From contig CAXXWW010000008.1 of assembly GCA_963665215.2 (NCBI GenBank), forward strand, positions 62,001 through 126,000: 64,000 nucleotides of DNA, in the 5' to 3' direction. This DNA is from G963665215 sp963665215. GTDB lineage: Bacteria; Chloroflexota; Dehalococcoidia; Lucifugimonadales; CAUZJF01. The notes under the pieces were generated by a model. It made no database searches, was not told the DNA's origin, and saw only the letters and a program-made list of their open reading frames with translations. Positions 54,205-63,816 of the stretch are shown in pieces; the stretch's first letter is position 1, and the number at the start of each line of letters is the position of its first letter. The translations under genes were made by a program, and so were the position numbers.

Positions 54205-55572
54205 GAGGTATCTTCAAAAGGTGTGTAAACAGTCAGGCGGTGTACCCTCTCTCTGAACAACACGGGCTCGAGGCCCAAGAGAGGAGATAGACCGCCCATG
54301 AGGAAGGAAAGCACTGAGAGTAGGTCGGAGTCAAGGCCGGAGTGGGAGCAGTTGGAGGATTGGGTGCGAAGCCAGGTCCAGAGGCTGATCCAGGAGTTGC
54401 TGGAGGAGGAGGTGACGGCGTTTCTGGGAAGGGCGAAGTCGGCGCTCAGATCCGACTCGGACTCAGATACCGGCTATCGGAACGGATACGGCAGAGCCCG
54501 GAGGCTTACGCTGAGTTCGGGAACGATACAGCTGAGGCGGCCGCGAGTCCGCGATACCGAGGAGCAGTTCGAGAGCCGGCTGCTGCCGCTGTTCGTCAAC
54601 AGGACCAGGAAGGTTGCTGAGTTGATCCCCGAGCTGTACCTGCACGGTCTATCCGAAGGCGACTTCGATCTGGCTTTGCGGGGGCTGCTGGGAGAGGACG
54701 CACCGGTATCGGCGAGCACGGTGGCCCGGTTGAAGGATAAGTGGAACGATGAGCTTGCCCAATGGCGCAGCCGGCCCCTCGATGACCTGGAAGTGGTCTA
54801 CATGTGGGTGGATGGAGTCTACGTCAAGGCTGGTCTTGAGAAGGAGAAGGCGGCGGTACTGGTGGTGATGGCGGCCCTGAGCGACGGGAGCAAGGTGGTG
54901 GTGAGCGCTGTTCCCGGATACAGGGAGTCCACAGAGAACTGGTCCGAGGTGCTCAGGGACATCAAGCGCCGGGGCTTGAGCTGCCCGAGGCTGGTGGTTG
55001 GAGACGGACACCTGGGCATCTGGGGAGCTCTGCGCAACGTCTATCCGCAGGCGGCAGAGCAACGCTGCTGGAACCACAAGATCGTAAACGTGCTCGCCAA
55101 GCTTCCAAAGCGACAACAGGACCAGGCCAAGCTCATGCTGCGTACTATCCCCTACGCGCCGACTCGGACAGAGGCTGAGCGGCTCAGGACGGTGTTCACC
55201 AGGTGGTGCGGCGACCATTCCTACGAGGCGGCCTCAGAGGCCTTGGAGCGGGACTGGGACCGCATGGTCACCTTCTATGACTTCCCAAAGGAGCACTGGG
55301 GGCACCTTCGCACGACGAACCCGGTAGAATCACCCTTCGCGGCCCTCAGGCTTCGGACCGATGCCGCCAAGCGCTACAAGAGGGTCGATCGGGCGATAGC
55401 GGTGATCTGGAAAATGTTGATGGTCGCCGAACAGCGCTTCAGGCGTCTGAAGGCCCCTGAGTTGATCGAAGACGTCTATCTCGGTGCACAGTATGCGGAT
55501 GGAATCGCCATTGAATCAACGGCTGAGAAGGTCGCCGCCTGATGTCGTTTACACACCTATTGACGTAACCTC
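54205..55572 (+). mobile_element. IS256-family insertion sequence, copy 4
   Basis: 1368 bases. The TSD is ATGAGCAC (54197-54204 and 55573-55580). The left end has AAAAGGTGTG where the others have AAAAAGTGTG, bringing it closer to the right end. Confidence 0.95.
54298..55542 (+). CDS. IS256-family transposase (copy 4)
   Basis: 414 residues, same protein as copies 1-3, with the frame intact. Transcription of the host gene would run in the same direction. Confidence 0.95.
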   Translation: MRKESTESRSESRPEWEQLEDWVRSQVQRLIQELLEEEVTAFLGRAKSALRSDSDSDTGYRNGYGRARRLTLSSGTIQLRRPRVRDTEEQFESRLLPLFVNRTRKVAELIPELYLHGLSEGDFDLALRGLLGEDAPVSASTVARLKDKWNDELAQWRSRPLDDLEVVYMWVDGVYVKAGLEKEKAAVLVVMAALSDGSKVVVSAVPGYRESTENWSEVLRDIKRRGLSCPRLVVGDGHLGIWGALRNVYPQAAEQRCWNHKIVNVLAKLPKRQQDQAKLMLRTIPYAPTRTEAERLRTVFTRWCGDHSYEAASEALERDWDRMVTFYDFPKEHWGHLRTTNPVESPFAALRLRTDAAKRYKRVDRAIAVIWKMLMVAEQRFRRLKAPELIEDVYLGAQYADGIAIESTAEKVAA

Positions 55573-57033
55573 ATGAGCACGTCCGACAGCGGCTGGAACC
55601 CCGACTGGCGGAACATCTCCGGCAGCGGCGCCGGAACGACGTCGTACGCGGCGACGAGCCTGACCAACGGGATCGAATACACCTTCCAGGTGCGGCCGGT
55701 GTACACCCCGGACGCGCCGGGGAAGGAAGGCGAGGTGAAGTCGGTTCCGAGGGGTCCCCTGGCGGCGCCCCGCAACCTGGTCGCGGCCTCCGCCGGCGAC
55801 GGCGAGCTCGTCTTGGTCTGGGCCGACCCCAGCGACATCACTATCACCGGTTACCAGTACCGCCACCGCAACACGTCGGACACCGGCTGGAACCCTGACT
55901 GGACGGCCATTCCGGGCAGCGGCGCGAGCACCACGACGCACACCCTGACGGGGCTGACCAACAACCTGCTCTACACCCTGGAGGTGCGCGCGGTCCGCGA
56001 CGGCACGGGAGGTCCGTCGGCCCGCGATATGGAACCGCCCCGGGGTCCGCTGGCCGCGCCGGCGAGCTTGGCCGCCGCCTCCGGTGAAGACCGGCAGGTC
56101 ACGCTGAGCTGGGACAGTTCCGGCGACGACTCCATCACCGAATACGAGTACCGCTACCGCGTCAGCTCGGAGAGCGGGTGGGACCCGGACTGGACGAGCA
56201 TCCCGGGCAGCCGTTGGACCACGACGTCGTACACGGTGACGGGCCTTTCGAACCGGACGGGCTACACCTTCGAGGCGCGCGCGCTGCGAGGTAGCCGACG
56301 CGGTCCGGAGGCCACGGCCAGCGCCACGCCCGAAGGACCGCCCACAGTGCCGCTGGCGCCCGGCAGCCTGGATGCGGACGGGAACGATAGGAGCATTTCG
56401 GTGTGGTGGCAGAAGCCCGCCGGCGAGGACGCGCGTGCTCCCGTGACCTCGTACCGCGTGCGTTACCGGCAGGTGGGAACGTTGTCTTGGCGCAACGTGT
56501 CACGCGCCAATGATGACGACAGCGGGAGGCAGGTTATTTCGGACCTGGCGAACCGGACGCACTACGAGGTGCAGGTGGCGGCCGTGAACCGGGTGGGCAC
56601 CGGCGCGTGGGCTTCCGCCAGGGCGACGCCGCAGGGCCCGACCGCGCCGCCGCCAGAACCGGAAGGCGACGAAACGTCCGACGTGGGCACGCTTTCCACC
56701 TATTGGGACCACCCCGATGCTCGTCGCAATCTGCTGCAGATCGAATCCTGCAGCGGCTCCCTGAGTTTCCGGGTCATCTGGGCCGGCCCCGCTCAAGACA
56801 GAAGGCAGGCGGACGAATGGGCTGCGCATGTCAACACTCTTGGCGGCGCCGGCAGGGTGAGTTACAGCTTCAGTAGCTCGCCCGGCGTTCACGGTGGAAA
56901 TTACTTTGAGATGAACGGCACGGTGAGGGTGGAGGGCACATCCAGGCTGACGATACAGGTGCGGGGCCGGTTCGGCTCCAACTGGGGCAGTTGGTCGCCG
57001 CGTTCGAGCCTGTATTGCGTTGAAACGCAGTGA
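55573..57033 (+). pseudogene. Giant Ig-like/fibronectin surface protein, part 2
   Basis: Removing IS256 copy 4 and one TSD joins RYMST to SDSGWNPDWRNISGSGAG in frame. About 480 further residues contain three to four fibronectin-III domains (VLVWADPSDITITGYQYRHR, VTLSWDSSGDDSITEYEYRY, ISVWWQKPAGEDARAPVTSY) and a C-terminal non-repeat domain ending LYCVETQ. An ATG at the junction could allow internal translation of this half, but without a signal peptide. Confidence 0.85.
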
Positions 57034-57122
57034 GAAGGCGGTTGAAGATTAGGACATACGGAGCCCTTCAAGAAAGCAACAAGGACGTATACATCTTGCG
57101 CCTGAACATTCCAATTGCCCGC

Positions 57123-57527
57123 ATGTATCCCGGCCGCTTTCTGCATGTCGGCTTGTTAGCGGCAGTAGCTGCTCTGACGCTCGCCGGCGTGGCCTGCGCC
57201 GACGAGCCTGTCTCACCGGATAGGGAAGCGCTCGTTGCGTTCTACAATTCCACCGACGGGGAGAACTGGTCGGTTAACACGAACTGGCTCTCCGATGAGC
57301 CGGTTGGCTCCTGGCATGGCGTCACAACCAATGACGAGGGCCGGGTTACGCGCCTCGTCATTGAGAACAACCGGCTGAGCGGCCCGCTGCCTCCGGCCCT
57401 GGGCAGCCTCTCTGCGCCGGAATACTTGAGGCTAGGCAACAATCGGTTGATAGGACAGATTCCCACCGAGTTAGGCAACCTATCCAACCTGCAACTCCTG
57501 AGTTTTAGTGGCAAATTGCGGATCTAA
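57123..57527 (+). pseudogene. Leucine-rich-repeat lipoprotein or secreted protein, truncated
   Basis: About 134 residues from ATG 57123: a signal peptide (FLHVGLLAAVAALTLAGVACA, with a possible lipoprotein Cys), then REALVAFYNSTDGENWSVNT, the usual N-terminal cap of bacterial LRR proteins. Two and a half LRR units follow (LSGPLPPALGSLSAPEYLRL, LIGQIPTELGNLSNLQLLSF). The repeat then breaks off at SGKLRI-stop, where intact homologues continue with more repeats. It follows the fibronectin protein gene by about 90 bases, so both were likely exported surface proteins. Confidence 0.7.
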
Positions 57528-58128
57528 CCCCAGGCCCATAGCCGCCCAATCCATCGGCTTCCGTCACCGACAATCTACAACAAATGCCCGGTGGCTACGA
57601 AATCACAATGCATCAATCTGAATAGGCATAACGCTGCCCTGAAAACAGGGAAAAGACAAAGGCCAATCTTTCCTTTTTCACCTATTCAAACGCCGAAGGG
57701 GAGTGCCAGACTTGAAAGGTTGCCCTGGGCTGCCGAGGGTGGAGCATGACTGCCGCACGGGTGGCAGGCGCCACACCGTACGGTGTTGGATCCCGGAGTA
57801 AGGCCGGAACGCACAACAAGTGATGGTGATGCTTGAAATGGAAGACGTCCTTCGCCTCAGCCGCTTGCCCACCGCCCCGAACGACTCGAGAGAGCGGCGG
57901 GAGGCGATCGGTGTTCCGACCGGGAACGGCCACGTGCCCGAGCTCTTGTACTCCGGAGAAAGCCAGCCTTGGACCCCCTAGCTTGAGGTCCAACCGCAAG
58001 TACTTACCGCCATATCAACCAATCGTCTTGTGCCCGGATAGAGGCTGGGAAGGCAGTCGTCCCCGTCTCGGCGCCTTCTGTTGCACCGGCGGGTTTCCCG
58101 CTGCGTCGCCAACGGCCCATGACCCCAT
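57528..58128. other. About 600 bases without a supported gene
   Basis: No LRR continuation and no frame with family resemblance. Short frames on both strands are probably non-coding. Confidence 0.4.
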
Positions 58129-58298
58129 GTGGCTACTCCAATCTCTACTGACAGGGACAAGCCGCGGCCGTCCGGGCGCCCAGACTCCACGACCTCGTAT
58201 CTCGCAGTGTTCTCTCTGCTGGGACAGCCCGGCGGATACTCTTATATCAGCGGCAACGCCCTAACGCCCATCCGGCAACTGATCATGGAGCCACTTAA
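58129..58298 (+). pseudogene. Unknown gene, part 1, interrupted by IS1380 copy C
   Basis: From GTG 58129 the frame reads STTSYLAVFSLLGQPGGYSY, ISGNALTPIRQLIMEPL up to the insertion at TTAA. Excision of IS1380 copy C restores ...MEPLKDSAIGAYVTKVPDD in frame with part 2. A TGA lies just upstream of the GTG and there is no ribosome-binding site, so the true 5' end may already be lost. The family is not recognised. Confidence 0.55.
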
Positions 58299-59982
58299 GG
58301 ACACCGATGGACGGCGTGAGGAAAGCGGAAGGGGGGTGAGGGAGCTACAGGGGAAATAGCCTGGGTTCCATTTGGGGTAGGGAGGTCGGCGGACGGTCTT
58401 CATCGCCGCACAGGGGCCCCTATGGCCGTCTGCGGGAGCTGCGATGCGCGGGATGGCGAGAGAATACGCAGCAGGGAACTCTCTCGGACCGGGCTGGCAC
58501 GAGTCTGCGGGGATCTTCGGTTGTCCGGTGGGTGGGTCGGTCGCCGACGGTGCCGTCAGGCCGGGAGTGGAATGGCTCGCAGCCGGGCCAAGGCGCGGCT
58601 GAACTTCTCAGCCCAAGGCCAGCGATCCGGAAGATGCAGGGTCAACCGGCGTGCCGAGCGGGTGAGCCGTCCGGCCAGGGAGAAGAACCGCCGCCGCAGG
58701 GTCTTGGTGGTGGCTATCCGCTCTCCCAGACCGATCCGCGCCGTCCAGCGGGCCAGGTTGTGGGCCATCGTCTGGACGGCCAGCCAGGCGCCGTTGGCGG
58801 CGAAGCGGCCCGAGGGGAGATGGTTCAGCCCGACGCCGTACTTGAGGTCGCGTATGGCATTCTCGATCTCGGCGTGGCGGCGATGGTCAGCCTCCAGTTC
58901 GAGCAACTCCCCGTCCCGGTCGGTGATGAAGCCATGATAGCTGTATTTGGCGAAGAGGGCCAGTTGGGAACCGGGCGTCGGCTTCACCCGCCGGACGATG
59001 AGCCGTACCGGCGCGGCGTCCGCCTCGGCCTGGAAGGGGGTGCAGGTGGTCTCGGCCACATCGGCGGCGCCGTCCATCCAGTAAGGAATCGGCGTCCAGG
59101 CATCTTCGGGTATCGCCTCGATGAGATTGTGCAGGCTTTTGTGCTGGCGGATGGTGATGGAGAAGCGGACATCCATCTTGCGGCAGACGGATACCACGCC
59201 ATGAGTGTAGAACCCGCTGTCGGCCCGTAGCGTGAGTCGTCCGTTGGCCCCGGCGTAGCGCACCCGTCCCACCGTCTCCCGCAGGAAGTGGGCGGCGCCG
59301 CGGGCGGTGTTGGCCCGGCCCTCGCGCAGCCGGGACATCAGCACATCTCCGGTGCCGGCGGCGATGGCCAGCAGCGGGTGGTAGCCCCGCTTGCCGGTAT
59401 AGCTCCCTCCTTACCGTAGGTCTCGCAGATGGTGGAGTCCAGGTCAATGGTCAGGGGCCCGTCGCCGGGTCCCGCCCCGGCCTGCCAAGCCCGGGCCAGC
59501 AACTCGCGGCTCACCCGGTCGAGTTGACGGACGTGGCCCCACCGGAAGCTGCGCAGGAAGGTGCCCAGGGTGGATGGCGCCTTGAGAGTGCCGCCCAGGG
59601 TGCAGGCCGTCCCCCCGGTGCGCAACACATCGGCGTCGTCAATGCAGTCGCCCCCACCAGCGCAGACGCCACCAGCGTCATCATCTTGTCGCTCGTGTTC
59701 GCCCGCCCCGGGGCATCGCCCAGGTCGAGGCGCTGCCGGACGAGTTCGGGCAGGCCGAGGTGCCGCGCCAGGGTGGCCGGAAGGAGCAGCCCGGCATTGG
59801 CCACCAAGCGGCGGTCGTCGAAGGTGATTTGGATCCGGTCGGGGTGGTTGCGTGGCAGCATCTACTGGGTGCTCCTTTTCCGGGGCCGTTTTTTTGCTAC
59901 AAAACCATTATCCCAGAAGCACAGGAGCACCTTCTTGCCGCCTCAGGACGCTAACCCGACGCCCTCCTTCGGTGGATTCGGG
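58299..59982 (-). mobile_element. IS1380-family insertion sequence, copy C (decaying)
   Basis: 1684 bases, flanked by TSD TTAA (58295-58298 and 59983-59986). Compared with copy A it has lost the outer 16 bases of the left inverted repeat, probably by slippage between AA dinucleotides, plus 19 bases near 59403 and 1 base near 59655. It can no longer move by itself. Confidence 0.9.
58556..59861 (-). pseudogene. IS1380-family transposase, frameshifted (copy C)
   Basis: The start MLPRNHPDRIQITFDDRRLV (59861) and the C-terminal two thirds are preserved. A 1-base deletion near 59655 and a 19-base deletion near 59403 break the frame into three pieces. Where intact, the sequence matches copy A. Confidence 0.92.
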
Positions 59983-60107
59983 TTAAGGACAGCGCTATCG
60001 GCGCATACGTCACCAAGGTTCCCGACGATGTTTCCCTCAAGGACATCATGCTGATAAGTGAACCCCTGTCGTGCTGGATGCTGAAGGTAGAGGTGGTCTC
60101 GTTTGTC
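59983..60107 (+). pseudogene. Unknown gene, part 2, between IS1380 copy C and IS3
   Basis: Continues part 1 as DSAIGAYVTKVPDDVSLKDI, MLISEPLSCWMLKVEVVSFV. The TGA that stops it (60108-60110) is the first triplet of the IS3 element, so the gene was longer and its end was removed or displaced by that insertion. Confidence 0.55.
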
Positions 60108-60153
60108 TGAACAGCGCTGCCCGGTTTGATAAGTGGAATCGCGCTGCCGTGCG

Positions 60154-60981
60154 TTAGGCCGCCGCGGACTCGGCAGGCGCTCTGTCAAAGAACTGGTCCG
60201 GCGTCATTCCCCCAAGGCTCGAATGGGGCCGTCCGGCATTGTAAAACTCGAAGTACCGCCCGAGGCCAGTTCTGGCTTCCGGGACCGATTCGTAGGCTCT
60301 CAGGTACACCTCCTCGTACTTGACGCTCTTCCACAGTCGTTCGACGAACACATTATCCTTCCAGCTTCCCTTCCCGTCCATGCTGATCTGGATCCCATTG
60401 GCTTTCAGCAGGCCGGTGAAGGCATCACTTGTGAACTGGCTTCCCTGATCTGTGTTGAATATCTCCGGCGCGCCGTGGCGTCCCAGGGATTCTTCGAGCG
60501 CCTCCACGCAGAAGTCTGTGTCCATTGTGACCGATACCCGCCAGGCCAGCACCTTGCGGCTATGCCAGTCCATCACTGCGGCTAGGTACACGAACCCCCT
60601 GGCCATCGGAATGTACGTGATATCCATTGCCCACACCTGGTTGGGCCTGCTCACCTCAAGCCCGCGCAGCAGGTACGGATACACCGTATGGCCGGGCCGT
60701 CGCCGGCTGGTGTTGGGCTTGCGGTACAGCGCCTCGATGCCCATCCGCCGCATCAGTGTGGCGATGTGTCTACGCCCGGAGGAGAGTCCCTCCTGGCGGA
60801 GCAGGCCTCGCATCATCCTACTGCCTGCAAACGGATACTCAAGGTGCAGCTCATCGATGCGGCGCATCAGCCCGAGACCGGCTTCGCCCACCGGCCGTGG
60901 CCGGTAGTAGATGCTCCCGCGGCTGATGCCCACTGCCTTTGCCTGGCGGGCGAGAGGCAGCTTGTGATCGCGGTCGATCAT
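60154..60981 (-). CDS. IS3-family transposase OrfB
   Basis: A 275-residue rve-type integrase core: HTH_21-like N-terminus, then WAMDITYIPMARGFVYLAAV (first Asp), FNTDQGSQFTSDAF (second Asp) and WKDNVFVERLWKSVKYEEVY (Glu). It is produced as an OrfAB fusion through a -1 frameshift. The ATG of the separate OrfB overlaps the OrfA stop (ATGA). Confidence 0.93.
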   Translation of the reverse strand: MIDRDHKLPLARQAKAVGISRGSIYYRPRPVGEAGLGLMRRIDELHLEYPFAGSRMMRGLLRQEGLSSGRRHIATLMRRMGIEALYRKPNTSRRRPGHTVYPYLLRGLEVSRPNQVWAMDITYIPMARGFVYLAAVMDWHSRKVLAWRVSVTMDTDFCVEALEESLGRHGAPEIFNTDQGSQFTSDAFTGLLKANGIQISMDGKGSWKDNVFVERLWKSVKYEEVYLRAYESVPEARTGLGRYFEFYNAGRPHSSLGGMTPDQFFDRAPAESAAA

Positions 60982-61283
60982 CGCCTTGCGCCCGGCAATC
61001 CCGCCTTCGTGAGCGCGGCCTCTAAAAAATCGTTCTCCAACGCAAGCTCACCGATCTTAGCGTGAAGGACCTTCATATCTACCGGCTTTTCAGCCTGCCC
61101 TGTCCCGGCCCCAAATAACTGCGCCGCCCGATCCAGCAACTGGGTCTTCCACTGCGTGATCTGGTTCGGGTGCACATCGAACTGGCTTGCCAGCTCCGAA
61201 AGTGTCCGGTCGCCGCGCACTGCGGCAAGAGCCACCTTCGCCTTGAACTCTGCCGAGTGGTTACGGCGGGGTCGTCTGCTCAT
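60978..61283 (-). CDS. IS3-family transposase OrfA
   Basis: A 101-residue helix-turn-helix protein (FKAKVALAAVRGDRTLSELA, FDVHPNQITQWKTQLLDRAA) with a leucine-rich C-terminal helix (KIGELALENDFLEAAL). It binds the element ends. The frameshift site lies in its last third. Confidence 0.92.
   Translation of the reverse strand: MSRRPRRNHSAEFKAKVALAAVRGDRTLSELASQFDVHPNQITQWKTQLLDRAAQLFGAGTGQAEKPVDMKVLHAKIGELALENDFLEAALTKAGLPGARR
61023..61029 (-). promoter_or_regulatory. Programmed -1 frameshift site of IS3
   Basis: On the minus strand T-TTT-TTA lies in the OrfA frame at ENDFLEA. Slipping back one base continues as RGRAHEGG into the OrfB frame without a stop, giving the OrfAB transposase. Confidence 0.75.
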
Positions 61284-61354
61284 CTCTCGCTCCTGTCTCC
61301 GAGAGCACTATCATGCCCTCAATCAGGCAGCGATTCCACTTATCCCCCTGTTCA

Positions 61355-61419
61355 GATTTCCGGAGCCACTTCTTTCCTTGCGTCTGGAGCGCGTTCAATT
61401 CAACGAATCAAACAACTAA
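61355..61419 (+). pseudogene. Unknown gene fragment between IS3 and IS1182
   Basis: The frame SGATSFLASGARSIQRIKQL reads up to the IS1182 TSD AACTAA and continues in frame after the element as RHSVVHPENRV. It may be the continuation of the gene cut at 60107, but the frame across IS3 is not preserved. Confidence 0.5.
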
Positions 61420-63401
61420 GATTCCCTCGCAAAAAGGCCTGTTTGAGATGAACCCTGGCGTGCGAAGGGGCCTGGAAGGGAGGAGGCCACGGGATGCCGG
61501 CTGCTGGGCTCACCGCACCATCTGCCGCGCTCAGGACAAGCGTGATCCCGTTGCGGTACCCCTTCCGTGGCTCAGGGCACCCGGTGGAAGCTGTGGAGCG
61601 GCGCCCTCATGCGGCCGCGACCGCAGGTACCGTCCCGACCGCCCGCTGAGCCGTGTTCTCCATCTCCGCCAGGCGTGCATGGACCATCCGCTTGAAGTTG
61701 CACGCCAACGTCTTCAGGTAGACGGCAAGCCGCACCCGACGGCCCCCTCGCACCCGCAAGCGCCCAAGCCCGTGGGCGCGCTTGAGCTCGGAGTTCGTTC
61801 CCTCGATCCCGGCCCTTATGTCATACCGCTTGCGCCACTCCTCGGTGGCCTCGGCCCTCCGGCGCCGCTCGATGTTCACCTTCACCAGGTCCGCCTTGAG
61901 GACGTAGGCCCCCGCACGCCGGTCCAGCTTCACTGGGCAACGGGATCGCAAGGGGCAGGGCTCGCATGTTGTCCCGGCAAAGTGGACCTCTACCCGCTCC
62001 GGCGCATCCTTCAGCTCGTACTCCTCGATGGACGGGTGGCCGGCGGGGCACACCGTGGCCTGCTCCCCTGTGACGTCGATCTGAAAGTCCGCGGCGGTGA
62101 GCGGCGGTGGTCCGTCACCCTCTCCTTCGTGCGAGTTCCCCGGCGCCGACCCCGCCACCGGGCTCACCAGTTCCGTTCCCCGGCGCGAGGCTTCGAAGGC
62201 ATTGCGGCCCGACCCATACGCCGTGTCGGCGAAGAGCTCGTCCGGTCGGACCTTCCGCTCCGCGAGCCCGTCAACGACCGGCACGCTCACGTCGGTGTCG
62301 CTCCCACTCGAGGGGGTCACCTCCACGTGGGTGATGAGCTGGGTGGCGTTCTCCTCGTGGCAGGTCTCCGCCACCTGCACCTCGTACCCCTTCCCCTTGT
62401 GGCCGCTGTAGGTCACATCCGGGTCGTGGGGCGATTGCAGCGAGTCGGCGGACACCTGCTTCGGGTCCTTCAAGGCCACGGGCACCTTGCATTCCCCAGC
62501 ATCGTCATCATCGTCCCTGGGGCGCCCGTCCTGGTGTTTGCCCACATGGCACTGCTCCCGCAGCAGCCGCTCCAGCAGCCGGTACTCCTCCAGCTGGGCA
62601 GCAGTCGTGCCATGGAACCGGTCCACCAGCCGGTAGAGGTCCCGGGCACAGACCGAAAGGCGTCGCCGACCCTCCCCCGTGCGGGCGTCCTCGTAGTGGG
62701 TCGCCTCGTCTTCTTCCTTCAAATAGCGCCCCAGGAGGCCCTCCGGAACCCCAGGGCGAAGCTCTGGGTGCTCCCAGCGCAAGGCCCGCAGGAACAACCG
62801 CATCGTCTCACAGAACAGGCCCAGCCGGGTGAGTGTGGCGATGTTGCTCATGATGTGGGTGGAGTCCAGCCGTTGCTTTCCGGTGCGTATGCCCAGCGCC
62901 TGGATGATCCGGTCCGTGGTCTCCTGGAAAGCCAGCCGGCCACCGTCGTGCTGCATCAGGCGAACTCGGAAGTTGTGGAGGGTCTTCTGGGGCAGGTGGG
63001 TCTCCTCGATGTCCAGCCGCAGGGCGTGGTGCCAGAGCAGGTTGAACTCTAGTTGTTCCAGAGCTTCATCGTCGGTGAGGTTGAACATCTCTTTGAGGAG
63101 GTGGACCCCGAGGACGGTCTGCACCGCCCGGTTGGGACGGCCGTTGTCCACGCAGTACATGGGAGCAAAGCGCTCCTCGTCAATCAGGGGGAGCGCCTCG
63201 TTTCGGAAAACCTCGGCCCAACTTCTCTCCAGGCGCTTAGCCTTCTTCGGCGTCACCAGGAACTGGGACTGCCAGAGGCTCTCTTGCGGGTCTCGCGCTC
63301 GGAACATCCTCCCCTCCCTCGCCCGGGCGCTGCCCCAACGCCCTTTCCCCACATTATCCTCCCATTGCCCCCGGAGGACGAGGGGTTTTTACGAGGGAAT
63401 C
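61420..63401 (-). mobile_element. IS1182-family insertion sequence
   Basis: 1982 bases with inverted ends GATTCCCTCGCAAAAA and GATTCCCTCGTAAAAA, flanked by a 6-base TSD AACTAA (61414-61419 and 63402-63407). One transposase gene is present. Long plus-strand ORFs through the element are shadows. Confidence 0.85.
61607..63307 (-). CDS. IS1182-family transposase
   Basis: A 566-residue DDE transposase with an N-terminal DUF772-like domain (FAPMYCVDNGRPNRAVQTVL, LQTLHNF-type LPQKTLHNFRVRLMQHD). The core has QRLDSTHIMSNIA (first Asp), ELFADTAYGSGRN (second Asp) and RAGIEGTNSELKRAHGLGRL (Glu), with a Cys-rich insertion (CEPCPLRSRCP). The ATG at 63307 follows a GGGAGG ribosome-binding site. The frame is open from 63352 but that start lacks one. 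Intact. Confidence 0.93.
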   Translation of the reverse strand: MFRARDPQESLWQSQFLVTPKKAKRLERSWAEVFRNEALPLIDEERFAPMYCVDNGRPNRAVQTVLGVHLLKEMFNLTDDEALEQLEFNLLWHHALRLDIEETHLPQKTLHNFRVRLMQHDGGRLAFQETTDRIIQALGIRTGKQRLDSTHIMSNIATLTRLGLFCETMRLFLRALRWEHPELRPGVPEGLLGRYLKEEDEATHYEDARTGEGRRRLSVCARDLYRLVDRFHGTTAAQLEEYRLLERLLREQCHVGKHQDGRPRDDDDDAGECKVPVALKDPKQVSADSLQSPHDPDVTYSGHKGKGYEVQVAETCHEENATQLITHVEVTPSSGSDTDVSVPVVDGLAERKVRPDELFADTAYGSGRNAFEASRRGTELVSPVAGSAPGNSHEGEGDGPPPLTAADFQIDVTGEQATVCPAGHPSIEEYELKDAPERVEVHFAGTTCEPCPLRSRCPVKLDRRAGAYVLKADLVKVNIERRRRAEATEEWRKRYDIRAGIEGTNSELKRAHGLGRLRVRGGRRVRLAVYLKTLACNFKRMVHARLAEMENTAQRAVGTVPAVAAA

Positions 63402-63816
63402 AACTAAGGCATTCGGTAGTGCATCCTGAGAATCGTGTTCATCTCAATTCCCGTTGGGAAAAGATTAATGATGCGATAGATTTGGAATTTGGCGGTGACC
63501 GTCTCCGAATGACTCTCACCGCTCAGATCGCGCTCGACGAATACCTGGGCTGGCTGCGCGAAGATCAGTGGAAATGGTTGCATCAAGAAGTTCGTGAGCC
63601 AAAGAGCATTACTCGCCCGCCAGACCTTGATGAGTACCGGCGCCTAGATAATCTGCGTTCAGCCAGAATTATCCTCTCTAGACCTTTGCCGTCCATGGGT
63701 GGTTTCGCAGCCGCGGATGAAGTGCAGACACCGCCGTCAATCCTCGCTTGGAAGTCGCTCATCGATGCGCTTTCGACCCCTGCTCCAAACCAAACTGTGT
63801 ACCCGGAACACCTAAA
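63402..63816 (+). pseudogene. Unknown gene fragment between IS1182 and IS1380 copy D
   Basis: About 135 residues including RHSVVHPENRVHLNSRWEKI, ALDEYLGWLREDQWKWLHQE and LRSARIILSRPLPSMGGFAA. The composition is that of a soluble protein. It joins in frame across IS1182 to the 61355 fragment and runs into IS1380 copy D without a native stop. Both ends are therefore lost to insertions. The family is not recognised. Confidence 0.6.

Larger units (their letters stand above)
60108..61354 (-). mobile_element. IS3-family insertion sequence
   Basis: 1247 bases starting TGAACAG and ending CTGTTCA, with inner inverted parts GATAAGTGGAATCG at both sides. OrfA and OrfB overlap. No direct repeat is evident at the flanks (TTTGTC and GATTTC), so a rearrangement may have followed insertion. 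Confidence 0.85.

Noticed and set aside
61313..63052. 579-residue plus-strand ORF
   Set aside because: Antisense to the intact IS1182 transposase. Long because of the GC-rich codon pattern of the opposite strand.
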